Shown: positions 52,063 through 60,776 of the stretch, piece by piece
Layout: each line of letters begins with the position of its first letter
Numbering within the stretch: position 1 is the stretch's first letter
NCBI RefSeq assembly: GCF_001428745.1
Contig: NZ_LMIO01000004.1
Coordinates: forward strand, 682,001 to 746,000
Source of the DNA: Leifsonia sp. Root227
GTDB taxonomy: Bacteria; Actinomycetota; Actinomycetes; Actinomycetales; Microbacteriaceae
DNA length: 64,000 nt
Direction of reading: 5' to 3'
Position numbers and translations under genes: made by a program
The notes under the pieces: generated by a model
What the model saw: only the letters and a program-made list of their open reading frames with translations
Database searches by the model: none
Told to the model about the DNA's origin: nothing

Positions 52063-52871
52063 GCGCGATCGTGACAGGGCTCTACGTGCCGGGCGACCGC
52101 CCGGACCGGTTCGACAAGGCGGTCGCGACGGGCGCCGACCTGGTGATCCTCGACCTCGAGGACGCCGTGGCCCCTGAGGCGAAGGCCGGAGCCCTCTCTG
52201 ACGTCGCGGGGTGGCTGAACGGGCGTGTGTCGAACGGCTCGGCATCTCGTGGCACGCTCATCCAGGTGCGCGTGAACGCGGGAGCGGACCACGAACTCGT
52301 CGCCCTCCGCGCGACGGGCGCCCCCATCGAACTGCGCGTGCCGAAGGTGGAGAGCGCAGCCGATGTCGAGCGGATCGTCGCTGTCGCTGGCGACCTTCCG
52401 ATCACCGCCCTGGTCGAGTCCGCGCTGGGGGTGGAGAACGCCGCGGCCATCGCCGCGCATCCCGCTGTCGCACACATCGCGCTCGGCGAGTCCGACCTCG
52501 CAAGCGACCTCGGCAGCAGGGATGCGGTCGTCATCGACTACGCGCGCACGCGCCTGCTCTTCGCGGCACGCGCGGCAGGTCTCCCCGCGCCGATGCTGTC
52601 GGCGTACCCCGACATCCGCGACCTCGACGGTCTCCGAGCGGACACAGAACGCGGAGCGCGACTCGGCTGGTTCGGGCGGACGGCCGTGCACCCCAGCCAG
52701 CTCGCGGTGATCGCCGCCGTCTTCGCGCCCACTGATACGGAGACGGCCTGGGCGCGCGCGGTGCTCGCCGCGGTCGAAGGTGGTGGGGTGGCGACGCTGC
52801 CGTCCGGCGAGATGGTGGACCCGGCGATGCTCGGCCGAGCCCGCGCCATCCTCGCCGCCTGTGCTGATTGA
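52059..52871 (+). CDS. HpcH/HpaI aldolase / CitE-like acyl-CoA lyase
   Basis: The 270-residue TIM-barrel enzyme has CitE-family landmarks: LYVPGDRPDRFDKAVATGAD at the N-terminus, LVILDLEDAVAPEAK with metal-binding acidic residues, RVPKVES, ALVESALGVENAAAI and TAVHPSQLAVI. Members cleave citryl-, malyl- or citramalyl-CoA to acetyl-CoA (or pyruvate/glyoxylate). With the CoA-transferase upstream it likely activates and splits a hydroxy-dicarboxylic acid. ATGA overlap with that gene. Confidence 0.9.
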   Translation: MSAIVTGLYVPGDRPDRFDKAVATGADLVILDLEDAVAPEAKAGALSDVAGWLNGRVSNGSASRGTLIQVRVNAGADHELVALRATGAPIELRVPKVESAADVERIVAVAGDLPITALVESALGVENAAAIAAHPAVAHIALGESDLASDLGSRDAVVIDYARTRLLFAARAAGLPAPMLSAYPDIRDLDGLRADTERGARLGWFGRTAVHPSQLAVIAAVFAPTDTETAWARAVLAAVEGGGVATLPSGEMVDPAMLGRARAILAACAD

Positions 52872-52892
52872 CGCGCTGGAGCCGGCCGACTG

Positions 52893-53675
52893 ATGCTGGA
52901 GCAGCGATCATTCATCAGCAGGGCGATCGGCGACGACCTGCGCTACACCCTGATCGTGCCGGACGATGTGCCGGGGCCGCTGCCGGTCGTCTACCTGCTG
53001 CACGGCCGAGGCGACTCCGCTGCGTCGTGGGAGCCGGTGCTCGACGACCTGCGCGCGCTTCCGGTGATCGCGGTGCTTCCGGATGCGCCGTGGAGCGAGC
53101 GCGCGAGCTACTACGTCGACTCGGCGCACCGGGCCGGCCGCCAGGTCGAGACGGCGCTGACCGGCGACCTGGTGGATCACGTCGAGGCGCGGCTGCCAGA
53201 GGGGCGAGCTGCGGCGGGGCGCGCATCCCGCACCGTCGCGGGGTACTCGATGGGCGGGTACGGTGCGCTGCGGTTCGGGCTCGCGCATCCACAGTTGTTC
53301 GGCCAGGTCGTGGCGCTGAGCCCTGCGGCGTACGATCCTGAGCCGCCTGCCGGATCGTCGGCGCGCACGTTCGGCGCGTTCGGCGTCGGCGACACCGTCT
53401 ACGAGGCCGACCGCTACCGCACGCTGAGCATCCGCGCGGCGCTCGACGGCTACGCAGGGATGCCGCTCAGCATCGACCTCGCCGTCGGCGACGCGGAGCA
53501 GCCGCACCCCGGCGCGCCGGACGCACTCTCCCTCGTCAGTCAGACCGCCGCCATCGCGCGCCTGGCAGCAGACACCCGCGGCATCACCGTCCGGGCGCGC
53601 ACCTACCCCGGCGCTCACGACTTCACTGTCTGGCGTCCCGCTCTGCTCGACGCCCTGAGCGGACTGCTGCGCTAG
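52893..53675 (+). CDS. Esterase (alpha/beta hydrolase, EstD/antigen-85-like superfamily)
   Basis: The 260-residue hydrolase has the nucleophile elbow GYSMGGYGALRFGLAHP (Ser in GYSMG near residue 117), YLLHGRGDSAASWEPVLDDL earlier, and a C-terminal GAHDFTVWRPALLDAL with the catalytic His. It lacks a signal peptide and should be cytoplasmic. It is the last gene of the operon, 21 nt after the lyase, and may release the acid part of an imported ester. No terminator was seen between it and the convergent gene. Confidence 0.85.
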   Translation: MLEQRSFISRAIGDDLRYTLIVPDDVPGPLPVVYLLHGRGDSAASWEPVLDDLRALPVIAVLPDAPWSERASYYVDSAHRAGRQVETALTGDLVDHVEARLPEGRAAAGRASRTVAGYSMGGYGALRFGLAHPQLFGQVVALSPAAYDPEPPAGSSARTFGAFGVGDTVYEADRYRTLSIRAALDGYAGMPLSIDLAVGDAEQPHPGAPDALSLVSQTAAIARLAADTRGITVRARTYPGAHDFTVWRPALLDALSGLLR

Positions 53676-53724
53676 GCCGGCGGCCGCCGCTCGGCTGCTC
53701 GTTGCTCGGCTACTCGCTGTTCGC

Positions 53725-54180
53725 CTACTCGCCTCTCGCCTGCTCCGCGGCGCGGCCCCTGGCGACGTGCTCGAGGCGACGCAGCGTCTCCACGTTCCGG
53801 ATGTGCAGCATGAGGTCCGCGAGCGGCTTCGGGATGAGGCGGGCCGGGCCGCTGACGGGGTACTCCTCCATGCGCACGACGCAGCCGGCGCCGCGGGGCT
53901 TCACGTCGATGATGACGCGCTCCTTGCCCACCGGGCGGGTCTTCGCCTCGAGCACCATCCGCCGTGGCGGATCCCAGGTCTCGACAACGGTCTCGTCGTC
54001 GAGAACGAACGGCCAGACGCCGATGGAGTGGTGCAGCTTGGAGCCCGGCCGGGGGTAGCTCGGCTCCGCGGCGCGCAGCCGGGACGCCCCGACCACCCAG
54101 GTCGGGTAGACCCACGGGTCGGCGAGGGCGACGAAGACCTGCTCTGGCGTGCAATCCAGTTCGCGGACGGTCACGGACAT
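53725..54180 (-). CDS. SRPBCC (START/Bet v1-like) family protein
   Basis: The 151-residue protein begins MSVTVRELDCTPEQVFVALA and has WVYPTWVVGASRLRAAEPSY and VETWDPPRRMVLEAKTRP, typical of the SRPBCC ligand-binding fold (polyketide cyclase/dehydrase group). It binds hydrophobic ligands in known members. It begins 4 nt after the stop of the FAD oxidoreductase gene and is surely co-transcribed; the pair may act on a common lipid or isoprenoid. Longer upstream readings overlap that oxidoreductase and are rejected. Confidence 0.85.
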   Translation of the reverse strand: MSVTVRELDCTPEQVFVALADPWVYPTWVVGASRLRAAEPSYPRPGSKLHHSIGVWPFVLDDETVVETWDPPRRMVLEAKTRPVGKERVIIDVKPRGAGCVVRMEEYPVSGPARLIPKPLADLMLHIRNVETLRRLEHVARGRAAEQARGE

Positions 54181-54184
54181 GTGC

Positions 54185-55732
54185 TCACTGCTCCGGAAGG
54201 CCGTCGGGGCGCAGCGACGCCTCGGCCTGGTCGATGGATGGATGCGCGCCTGCGCCGGGGATGGCGCGCGCGTCCGCGTCCGGTGCGAGCGACGGCATCG
54301 CGCGCATCCCGAACTCGTGCCGCAGCGCGCTGCGCGCCGCGTAGTAGCCGACGAGCCCGTGCACTCCTGGGCCAGGCGCGGCGGAGGCAGAGGCGAGGTA
54401 CAGTCCGCGGCCGGGCATCCGCCACGGGTCGGCGGACGCAACGGGTCGCGCGATGAGCTGACGGAGGCTGGGCGCCCCCGCCGAGATGTCGCCGCCGACG
54501 TAGTTGGGGTTGTACGCTGCCATCTCCACGGCCGTCTTGTGGGTGCTGGCGAGCACCACATCCCGGAAGCCGGGCGCGAAGCGTTCGATCTGCCGCGTGA
54601 TCGCCTCCGTCTGGTCGACGGGGGAACCGGCCGGCACGTGCGTGTACGCCCACAGAACGTGCTTGCCTGCCGGTGCCCGCGTGCCGTCGAAGAGCGATGG
54701 CTGGGAGACGAGAACGTACGGATCGTCGCTGTGACGCCCAGCGGCGACCTCGCGCTCCGAGCGGGCGACGGCCGCTCGGGTGCCCCCGAGGTGCACGGTG
54801 CCGGCCTCCAGCAGTTCCGGATTCGACCACGGCACGGGGCCGGAGAGGGCGAAGTCGACCTTGGCGACCCCGTTCCCGTTCCGGAAGGCGGAGATCCGCC
54901 GCAGGTAGGAGGGCGGCAGCCGGTCCTCGCCGAGCCGGGCGGCGGCCTCGGCTCCCGTGTCGAACAGGATGACGCGCGCATCCGGCAGCTCCGCGAGGGA
55001 GGTGATCTCCGTCCCCGTCACCACTTCGCCGCCGTGCGCGACGATGTCGGCCACCATCGCGTCGGCGATGGCCTGGCTCCCGCCGACAGGGATCGGCCAG
55101 CCGCGGGCGTGTGCGTATGTGGCGAGGGTCAGTCCCGCCGCTGCCCCCGCGATGCTCGGCAGGGCGAGCGTGGTGTGCGCGAACACCCCGGTGAGCATGG
55201 CGCCCGGGGCCTCCGTGCGGAAGAACGCATCCCACCAGGGGCCGCCCTGGGCCAGCATGGTCGCCCCGAGCCGCGCCGCGACGAGCGGGTGCCGCGGCAC
55301 CTGGAAGAGTTGCGAGCCGGTGAACTGGGCCACGGCGTCCGCGTTCCGCACGAGCGGACCGAGCATGCGGAGCCACGCCGGCCCGTCGACGCCGAGGGCG
55401 TCGGCCGTGCGGTCGAGGTCGCGGTAGGCGATCGCCGCTCTCCCGCCGTCCAGGGGATGCGCGTACGAGGCGGTCGGGACGACGAACGGCACCCGCTGCT
55501 CGATACCGAACCTCTGGAAGAACCCGGAGGCGAAGGCCAGGGGATGCACGGCGGAGCAGATGTCGTGACGGAACCCCGGCAGCGTCACCTCTTCTGTGCG
55601 GGTGCCGCCGCCGACGGTCGCGTTGCGCTCGTAGACGCGCACGGAGAGCCCCGCGCGGGCGAGGGTGACAGCGGCGGACAGCCCGTTGGGGCCGGAGCCG
55701 ACGACGATCGCGTCCGGAGTGGTGGAGCTCAT
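54185..55732 (-). CDS. Phytoene-desaturase-like FAD-dependent oxidoreductase
   Basis: The 515-residue flavoprotein has the N-terminal dinucleotide fold DAIVVGSGPNGLSAAVTLAR with RVYERNATVGGGTRTEE following, and the late GRGLYLASASAAPGPGVHGL segment, both typical of the CrtI / NAD(P)/FAD oxidoreductase group. The FAD is probably bound in the cytosol or at the membrane face; no carotenoid genes are nearby, so the substrate is open. It forms a two-gene unit with the SRPBCC gene. Confidence 0.88.
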   Translation of the reverse strand: MSSTTPDAIVVGSGPNGLSAAVTLARAGLSVRVYERNATVGGGTRTEEVTLPGFRHDICSAVHPLAFASGFFQRFGIEQRVPFVVPTASYAHPLDGGRAAIAYRDLDRTADALGVDGPAWLRMLGPLVRNADAVAQFTGSQLFQVPRHPLVAARLGATMLAQGGPWWDAFFRTEAPGAMLTGVFAHTTLALPSIAGAAAGLTLATYAHARGWPIPVGGSQAIADAMVADIVAHGGEVVTGTEITSLAELPDARVILFDTGAEAAARLGEDRLPPSYLRRISAFRNGNGVAKVDFALSGPVPWSNPELLEAGTVHLGGTRAAVARSEREVAAGRHSDDPYVLVSQPSLFDGTRAPAGKHVLWAYTHVPAGSPVDQTEAITRQIERFAPGFRDVVLASTHKTAVEMAAYNPNYVGGDISAGAPSLRQLIARPVASADPWRMPGRGLYLASASAAPGPGVHGLVGYYAARSALRHEFGMRAMPSLAPDADARAIPGAGAHPSIDQAEASLRPDGLPEQ

Positions 55733-55775
55733 GCCTCCCTGTATACCCCGTTATCGTCCGATTCGACCGGGATGC

Positions 55776-56159
55776 TCAGAGCTGGGCGACGCTGTCGGAG
55801 AGAGCGCCTGCCCCGTGCAGGGCGGCGGCGATGGCGTTCGCGGTCTGCTGGAACGCGCTGTCGGTCTTGGCGGCTCCGATGGCTCCGCCCTTGAGCGCGG
55901 CTCCCGCCATGTTCCTGTTGAGGCGCGCGACGAGCCGTCCGTGCTGGTCGACCATGAAGTCGACGAGGAAGGTCTGCTGGAAGTTGTTGCCGGCCAGGCC
56001 GCCGAGCAGCACGGTCATGGCGGTGCTCCCGCGCTTGGCGAGCAACCCGCCCGCCGGGGTCGCTGTGACCGCGAACCCCTCGCTCTGGAGCGCCGACGCG
56101 ACGATGCGCCTGCCGTTCTCGTGGTCGCCGATGATGAAGAAGTCGTGCGCTTTGGCCAT
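55776..56159 (-). CDS. Hypothetical protein
   Basis: This 127-residue protein was not assigned to a family. It starts MAKAHDFFIIGDHENGRRIV, has a Gly/Ala-rich centre (TAMTVLLGGLAGNNFQQTFL, NRNMAGAALKGGAIGA) and no clear signal peptide or strong transmembrane helix, so it is probably soluble. Codon use is normal for the window and the ATG start fits. It lies 43 bp from the oxidoreductase gene on the same strand and may be in the same transcript, and is divergent from the phosphonate-type operon. Confidence 0.7.
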   Translation of the reverse strand: MAKAHDFFIIGDHENGRRIVASALQSEGFAVTATPAGGLLAKRGSTAMTVLLGGLAGNNFQQTFLVDFMVDQHGRLVARLNRNMAGAALKGGAIGAAKTDSAFQQTANAIAAALHGAGALSDSVAQL

Positions 56160-56192
56160 GCGGTCAGCGTATCGCCTGAGGTTAACGAGTTG

Positions 56193-56251
56193 TGAACAGT
56201 TGTTTCATGACTCAAAAAAGTATGAACAGAGCGTTCATGAACGCATAGGCT
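56193..56251 (+). promoter_or_regulatory. Twin 18-bp operators and leaderless promoter of the Phn-type operon
   Basis: TGAACAG-N4-TTCATGA occurs at 56193-56210 and again at 56223-56240, exactly 30 bp (about three turns) apart. Each has TGAA-N7-TTCA dyad symmetry; the second also overlaps the palindrome GCGTTCATGAACGC (56231-56244). TAGGCT (56246-56251) could be a -10 box, 6 nt before the GTG at 56258, so the second operator lies on the promoter. RpiR encoded at the operon's end is the natural candidate ligand-responsive repressor. Confidence 0.68.
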
Positions 56252-56257
56252 GCACTC

Positions 56258-57019
56258 GTGAACGACCGCCAGACCTCCAGCAGACCGACCATCGTCCTCG
56301 ACTTCGACGGGACCGTGTGCGTCGGCGACGCCCCCGTGTGGGAGTACGCGGAGGCGGTGATCGCCGGCATTCTCGACGCCGGATCGACAGGGCGGACCGA
56401 CCTCGATGCGTCGCTCCGCGCCAGGCTCGGCGCGTTCCTCGACGGGGAGCCTGGCTCACCCGCATACATCGACGGCTACGCGGCCGTCGCAGCGCTCGCA
56501 GCAGGGCACGCAAGCGACGACCTGCTGCAGAGCGCGTACCAGACCAGCCGGCGGGCGCTCGCCGGGGGAACCGTCGCGGTGTCGGCGCCGGCCGGGCTCG
56601 CCGACTTCCTCGGCAGCCTGGGGGGAAGCGTCGAGCGCGTGCTCGTGACGAACGCGCCGCTCGACGGGGTGCGGGAGACGCTCGCGGCCATCGGGGTGGC
56701 CGACGCGATCGACCGCATCGTCACCGACGCGGACAAACCCGCCGGCTGGACCAGCCTTCTTCCCGTGCTGCTCGACGGCAGGGAGCCGTCGCAGCTGCTG
56801 TCGGTGGGCGACATCTGGGGCAACGACCTCGCCCAGCCGCTCGCGGCCGGGTGCGCCACCGCCCTGATCGACCGCTTCGGCCACCGCGCTGGTCCTGCGC
56901 ACCTGGTCGCGGCGGACTTCCCCGGCCTGTACGACGGCATCCGCCGCTGGGCGGCCGACCCCGCCGGCTTCACCGCCGCGCACCAGCCGACGACGGCCGC
57001 GGCCAGCGCTCCGGCCTGA
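56258..57019 (+). CDS. HAD-superfamily hydrolase (phosphatase/phosphonatase-like)
   Basis: The 253-residue cytoplasmic enzyme has HAD motif I IVLDFDGTVC (nucleophile Asp near residue 15), motif II VLVTNAP, motif III Lys in DADKPAGW and motif IV LSVGDIWGNDLAQPL. It has a helical cap between motifs I and II (about 25-110). It begins the operon that encodes a PhnD-C-E-E transporter, so dephosphorylation or C-P cleavage of the imported compound is likely; it lacks the strong marks of phosphonoacetaldehyde hydrolase, so phosphatase is the safer name. GTG start, probably leaderless. Confidence 0.82.
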   Translation: MNDRQTSSRPTIVLDFDGTVCVGDAPVWEYAEAVIAGILDAGSTGRTDLDASLRARLGAFLDGEPGSPAYIDGYAAVAALAAGHASDDLLQSAYQTSRRALAGGTVAVSAPAGLADFLGSLGGSVERVLVTNAPLDGVRETLAAIGVADAIDRIVTDADKPAGWTSLLPVLLDGREPSQLLSVGDIWGNDLAQPLAAGCATALIDRFGHRAGPAHLVAADFPGLYDGIRRWAADPAGFTAAHQPTTAAASAPA

Positions 57020-57127
57020 CCAGCAGCCGACCTCACCCCTCCACACCCCCACCCCACGACCTCTCTCTCCACAGATCAGCACCACCCACCACTCGCAGTC
57101 CTCACCTCCGCACAGAATGGGAACGTC

Positions 57128-58159
57128 ATGAAAATCCGGAAGATCGCCGTCGCGAGCGCCTCTGGCCTCGCCATCCTCGCCGCGCTCGCGTTGAGTGGAT
57201 GCGGTGTGCAGCAGCAGACCGCATCCGGCTCCACCGCATCCGGCACGGCGGCCCCCTCCGCCTGCACGGGCACCTCGGACGACTCGGCCAAGGCTCCCAC
57301 CTCGCTCACCCTCGCGCTCGTCCCCTCCGGCGACGCCGCCAAGCTCGTCGAGACGGTCAAGCCGCTCGAAGAGGCGCTCACCTCGCGTCTCGGCATCCCG
57401 GTGAAGGGTGTCATCACGCAGGACTACCAGGCCGCCGTCGAGGCGATCGGCAGCAACCAGGCCCAGATCGGCATGCTCCCGAGCCTCCAGATGAGCCAGG
57501 CCTGCGACAAGTACGGCGCCGTCCCCGCCCTGCAGACGCAGCGCAACGGCAAGAGCACGTACGCCGCTCAGTTCTTCACCAACGACCCCAAGAAGTACTG
57601 CTCAGACACTCCGGTGAAGGGCGCGAACGGGATGCTGTACTGCAACGGCACCGAGAAGGGCACCGGCCCTGCCGGGCTCGACAGCATCACGAAGATCAAG
57701 GGCGCGACGGTCTCGCTGCTCCAGGCCGCATCCCCTGCCGGCTACATCTTCCCCGTCGCGGCGATGAAGAAGGCAGGCCTCGATGTCGACAAGGACATCA
57801 AGACCGTCCAGGTCACCGCCAACGACGCCAGCGTGCTCGCCGTCTACAACGGCGACGCCGAGGTCGGCACCAGCTACTGGGATGCGCGCTCCGTCGTGCA
57901 GAAGGACACCCCGGATGTGGGTGAGAAGGTCGTGGTCTTCGCTCTGACCGACGAGATCCCGAACGACGGCGCCTCGATCAGCAGCAAGCTCAGCAAGACC
58001 TGGCAGACCAAGATCGCCGACGCGATGAAGGACTACGCGGGCACCCCGGAGGGCGTGAAGGCGCTCACCGCGATCTACCAGATCACCGGCCTGGTCGACG
58101 CCGACCCCGCGAGCCTGAAGAAGACGCAGGACGCGGCAGCATCCATCGGCCTCGGCTGA
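57128..58159 (+). CDS. phnD: PhnD-like phosphonate/phosphate-ester-binding lipoprotein
   Basis: The 343-residue exported protein has a signal peptide with lipobox LALSGCGV (Cys near residue 24) and the PhnD-family pattern LTLALVPSGDAAKLVETVKP, then GSNQAQIGMLPSLQMSQAC, IKGATVSLLQAASPAGYIFP and VGTSYWDARSVV. PhnD proteins bind phosphonates, phosphite or related anions. Two extra Cys (DKKYC-type NDPKKYCSDTP and GMLYCNG) might form a disulfide. It follows the HAD gene by 108 nt. Confidence 0.85.
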   Translation: MKIRKIAVASASGLAILAALALSGCGVQQQTASGSTASGTAAPSACTGTSDDSAKAPTSLTLALVPSGDAAKLVETVKPLEEALTSRLGIPVKGVITQDYQAAVEAIGSNQAQIGMLPSLQMSQACDKYGAVPALQTQRNGKSTYAAQFFTNDPKKYCSDTPVKGANGMLYCNGTEKGTGPAGLDSITKIKGATVSLLQAASPAGYIFPVAAMKKAGLDVDKDIKTVQVTANDASVLAVYNGDAEVGTSYWDARSVVQKDTPDVGEKVVVFALTDEIPNDGASISSKLSKTWQTKIADAMKDYAGTPEGVKALTAIYQITGLVDADPASLKKTQDAAASIGLG

Positions 58160-58243
58160 TCGCACGACCATGAGCGGGGTGGCGGGCACAACATGCCTGC
58201 CGCCCCGCATCGACAGTATCGACGGCAAGGAAGGACAGACGAG

Positions 58244-59044
58244 ATGACGGAGTCGTCAGGAGCGCGCATCCGATTCGAGAACGTGGGCGTCACGTACCCC
58301 AACGGATTCTCCGGGCTGCGGGACGTGAGCCTCACCATCGAGCCCGGCGAGATGGTCGCCGTCGTCGGGCTGTCCGGCGCAGGCAAGTCGACGCTCATCC
58401 GCACGATCAACGGGCTGGTCCCGATCACGTCCGGCGAGATCACCGTGGGCGACTACCAGCTCTCCGGGCTGCGCGGCAAGCGGCTGCGCACCCTGCGCAG
58501 CGAGGTCGGGATGGTGTTCCAGAGCTTCAATCTCGCCAAGCGCACCACGGTGCTCAACAACGTGCTGATGGGCCGTCTGCACCACACCTCGGCCTGGCGG
58601 ACGCTGCTCGCGGCGTGGTCGGCCGACGACGTTGAACTCGCAATGCAGGCGCTCGAGCGCGTGGAGATCGTCTCGAAGGCGTACTCCAGCGCCTCCGAGC
58701 TGTCCGGCGGTCAGCAGCAGCGCGTCGCCATCGCGCGCACCCTGGCGCAGCGGCCGAAGGTGATCCTCGCCGACGAGCCCGTCGCCTCCCTCGACCCTCC
58801 GACCTCCCACGTGGTGATGCGCGACCTGCAGCGGATCAACGCCGAACTCGGCATCACCGTCGTCGTCAACCTGCACTTCCTCGACCTCGCCCGCCGCTAC
58901 GGCACCCGCCTGATCGGGCTGCGCAACGGCGAGGTCGTCTACGACGGCCCTGGCGCCGGCGCGGACGAATCCGTGTTCGAGTCGATCTACGGCCGCTCCC
59001 TCACCGCGGAGGACGTGCTCGACGCCCCGGCGGTGCTGCCGTGA
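58244..59044 (+). CDS. phnC: Phosphonate-type ABC transporter ATP-binding protein
   Basis: The 266-residue ATPase has Walker A GLSGAGKST near residue 44, signature LSGGQQQRVAIART near 153, Walker B VILADEPVASLDPPTS and the switch His in NLHFLDLARRYG, matching PhnC. Start ATG 58244 follows GGAAGGA; an earlier ATG at 58193 would add 17 unrelated residues. It is coupled by GTGA to the first permease gene. Confidence 0.92.
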   Translation: MTESSGARIRFENVGVTYPNGFSGLRDVSLTIEPGEMVAVVGLSGAGKSTLIRTINGLVPITSGEITVGDYQLSGLRGKRLRTLRSEVGMVFQSFNLAKRTTVLNNVLMGRLHHTSAWRTLLAAWSADDVELAMQALERVEIVSKAYSSASELSGGQQQRVAIARTLAQRPKVILADEPVASLDPPTSHVVMRDLQRINAELGITVVVNLHFLDLARRYGTRLIGLRNGEVVYDGPGAGADESVFESIYGRSLTAEDVLDAPAVLP

Positions 59045-59850
59045 CGAGCGTGACCACCGGTTCGGCGCAGAACGCCCGCCCCGTCAAACCGCGCTCGGCG
59101 TGGAAAGTCGTCGTCACCATCGCCGTGCTCGCCGCGATCACGGTCTGGTCGGCCATCGCCGTGCAGGTGGACGTCGGCGCACTCTTCGCCAACGCGCAGA
59201 ACGCCTCCAACACCCTCATCCAGCTCTTCCAGCCGGACTACACGTTCTTCCCCGAGACGCTGCCGTGGCTGCTGCAGACCGTGCAGATGGCCGTGATCTC
59301 CACGGCCGTCAGCGTGATCATCGCGCTGCCGCTGTCGTTCCTCGCCTCCCGCGCCACCAACCCGAACAGCGTCGTCCTCGGCATCGTGCGGTTCGTGATG
59401 AACGTCGTCCGCAGCGTGCCGGACCTGCTCTACGCCTCCCTGTTCGTGACCGTGGTCGGCACGGGGGCGCTGTCCGGCATCCTGGCGCTCGTGCTCTTCA
59501 ACGTCGGCATCATCGTGAAGCTCATCTCCGAAGCGCTCGACGGCCTCGACCGCGGTGGCCAGGAGGCGGCGCTCGCCGCGGGCGGCACCTGGTTCAAGGC
59601 CAACCGCGCCGCGATGGTGCCGGAGGTCGCGCCCACCTACCTGTCGCAGGCGATCTACGTGCTCGAGCTGAACATCCGCGCATCCACCGTCATCGGCCTG
59701 GTCGGCGCCGGCGGTCTCGGGATGCTCATCGACAAGGTGCGCACCTTCTACCAGTACCACTACCTCAGCATGATCATCTTCGAGATCCTCATCCTCGTCG
59801 TGCTGCTCGAGCTGCTCAGCTCATACACCAGGCGGAGGCTGATCCGATGA
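59041..59850 (+). CDS. phnE: Phosphonate-type ABC transporter permease 1
   Basis: The 269-residue permease has about six helices and the PhnE-type loop GLDRGGQEAALAAGGTWFKA near residue 175, then STVIGLVGAGGLGMLID. It is coupled at both ends by 4-nt overlaps. Together with the second permease it should form the heterodimeric membrane channel of the transporter. Confidence 0.9.
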   Translation: MTSVTTGSAQNARPVKPRSAWKVVVTIAVLAAITVWSAIAVQVDVGALFANAQNASNTLIQLFQPDYTFFPETLPWLLQTVQMAVISTAVSVIIALPLSFLASRATNPNSVVLGIVRFVMNVVRSVPDLLYASLFVTVVGTGALSGILALVLFNVGIIVKLISEALDGLDRGGQEAALAAGGTWFKANRAAMVPEVAPTYLSQAIYVLELNIRASTVIGLVGAGGLGMLIDKVRTFYQYHYLSMIIFEILILVVLLELLSSYTRRRLIR

Positions 59851-60767
59851 CCGCGCCCACCATCGCCGACCGCACCAGCCCCGCCACGCGCATCCCGAGC
59901 CAGTTGCGGCCGCGCAAGCCGCTGCGGATCGCGCGCACGGTCGTGTGGGTGATCGTCACCGTCGTGGTGGTCGCCGCCTTCTGGGGCGTCGACATCTCCT
60001 GGGATGCACTGTGGCAGCTCCCGCAGAAGCTCGCCCACTACCTCGGCCTGATGTTCCTGCCTCCCGCCTGGGACAAGCTGCCGGATGCGCTCTCCGCGAC
60101 CATGCTGTCCGTCGCGATGGCCTGGTTCGGCACCGTGATCGGCGTGATCGTCTCGTTCCCGCTGAGCCTGCTCGCCGCCAGAGGGCTGACCCCGGCGGTG
60201 GTGCGCTGGCCGCTCCGCGCGGTGTTCGCCGTGCTGCGCGCTGTGCCGGAGGTCGTGATCGCCGTGCTGATGCTGTCGGTCACCGGGCTCACCGCATACA
60301 CCGGTGCGCTCGCCATCGCGATCGGCTCGATCGGCACGCTCGGCAAGTGGGGTTACGAGAGCTTCGAGTCCGTCGACCGCGGCGCCATCGAGGCGGCGAC
60401 AGCCGCGGGCGGCTCGCGGGTGCAGATCATGCGCTGGGGCGTGTGGCCGAACGCGAAGCCGGACGTGCTCGCGTTCTGGCTGTACCGGTTCGAGATCAAC
60501 GTGCGCGCGTCCGCCATCCTCGGCCTGATCGGTGCGGGCGGCATCGGCAAGATGCTGGTCGACAACATCCAGTTCCGCATCTGGGACGTGGTGGGGATGC
60601 TGATGATCGTGGTCATCGTCGTCACCATGATCATCGACCAGCTCTCGGGCCTGGTGCGCCACCGCATCATCTCCGGGCACTGGGAGCTGCCGGTGGTCAC
60701 GGCCGTTCGGCGTCGTTCGGCGCGTCGGGTGCGCGCGGAGAGCATCGAGCTGAAGGCGACGGAATAG
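59847..60767 (+). CDS. phnE: Phosphonate-type ABC transporter permease 2
   Basis: The 306-residue permease is a diverged paralogue of the first. It has the loop SVDRGAIEAATAAGGSRVQI near residue 185, ASAILGLIGAGGIGKMLVDN, and a basic C-terminal tail of about 35 residues (RRRSARRVRAES). Two separate PhnE genes are common in PhnCDE-type systems for phosphonates and phosphite. ATGA overlap with permease 1. Confidence 0.9.
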   Translation: MTAPTIADRTSPATRIPSQLRPRKPLRIARTVVWVIVTVVVVAAFWGVDISWDALWQLPQKLAHYLGLMFLPPAWDKLPDALSATMLSVAMAWFGTVIGVIVSFPLSLLAARGLTPAVVRWPLRAVFAVLRAVPEVVIAVLMLSVTGLTAYTGALAIAIGSIGTLGKWGYESFESVDRGAIEAATAAGGSRVQIMRWGVWPNAKPDVLAFWLYRFEINVRASAILGLIGAGGIGKMLVDNIQFRIWDVVGMLMIVVIVVTMIIDQLSGLVRHRIISGHWELPVVTAVRRRSARRVRAESIELKATE

Positions 60768-60776
60768 GGTGACGTC

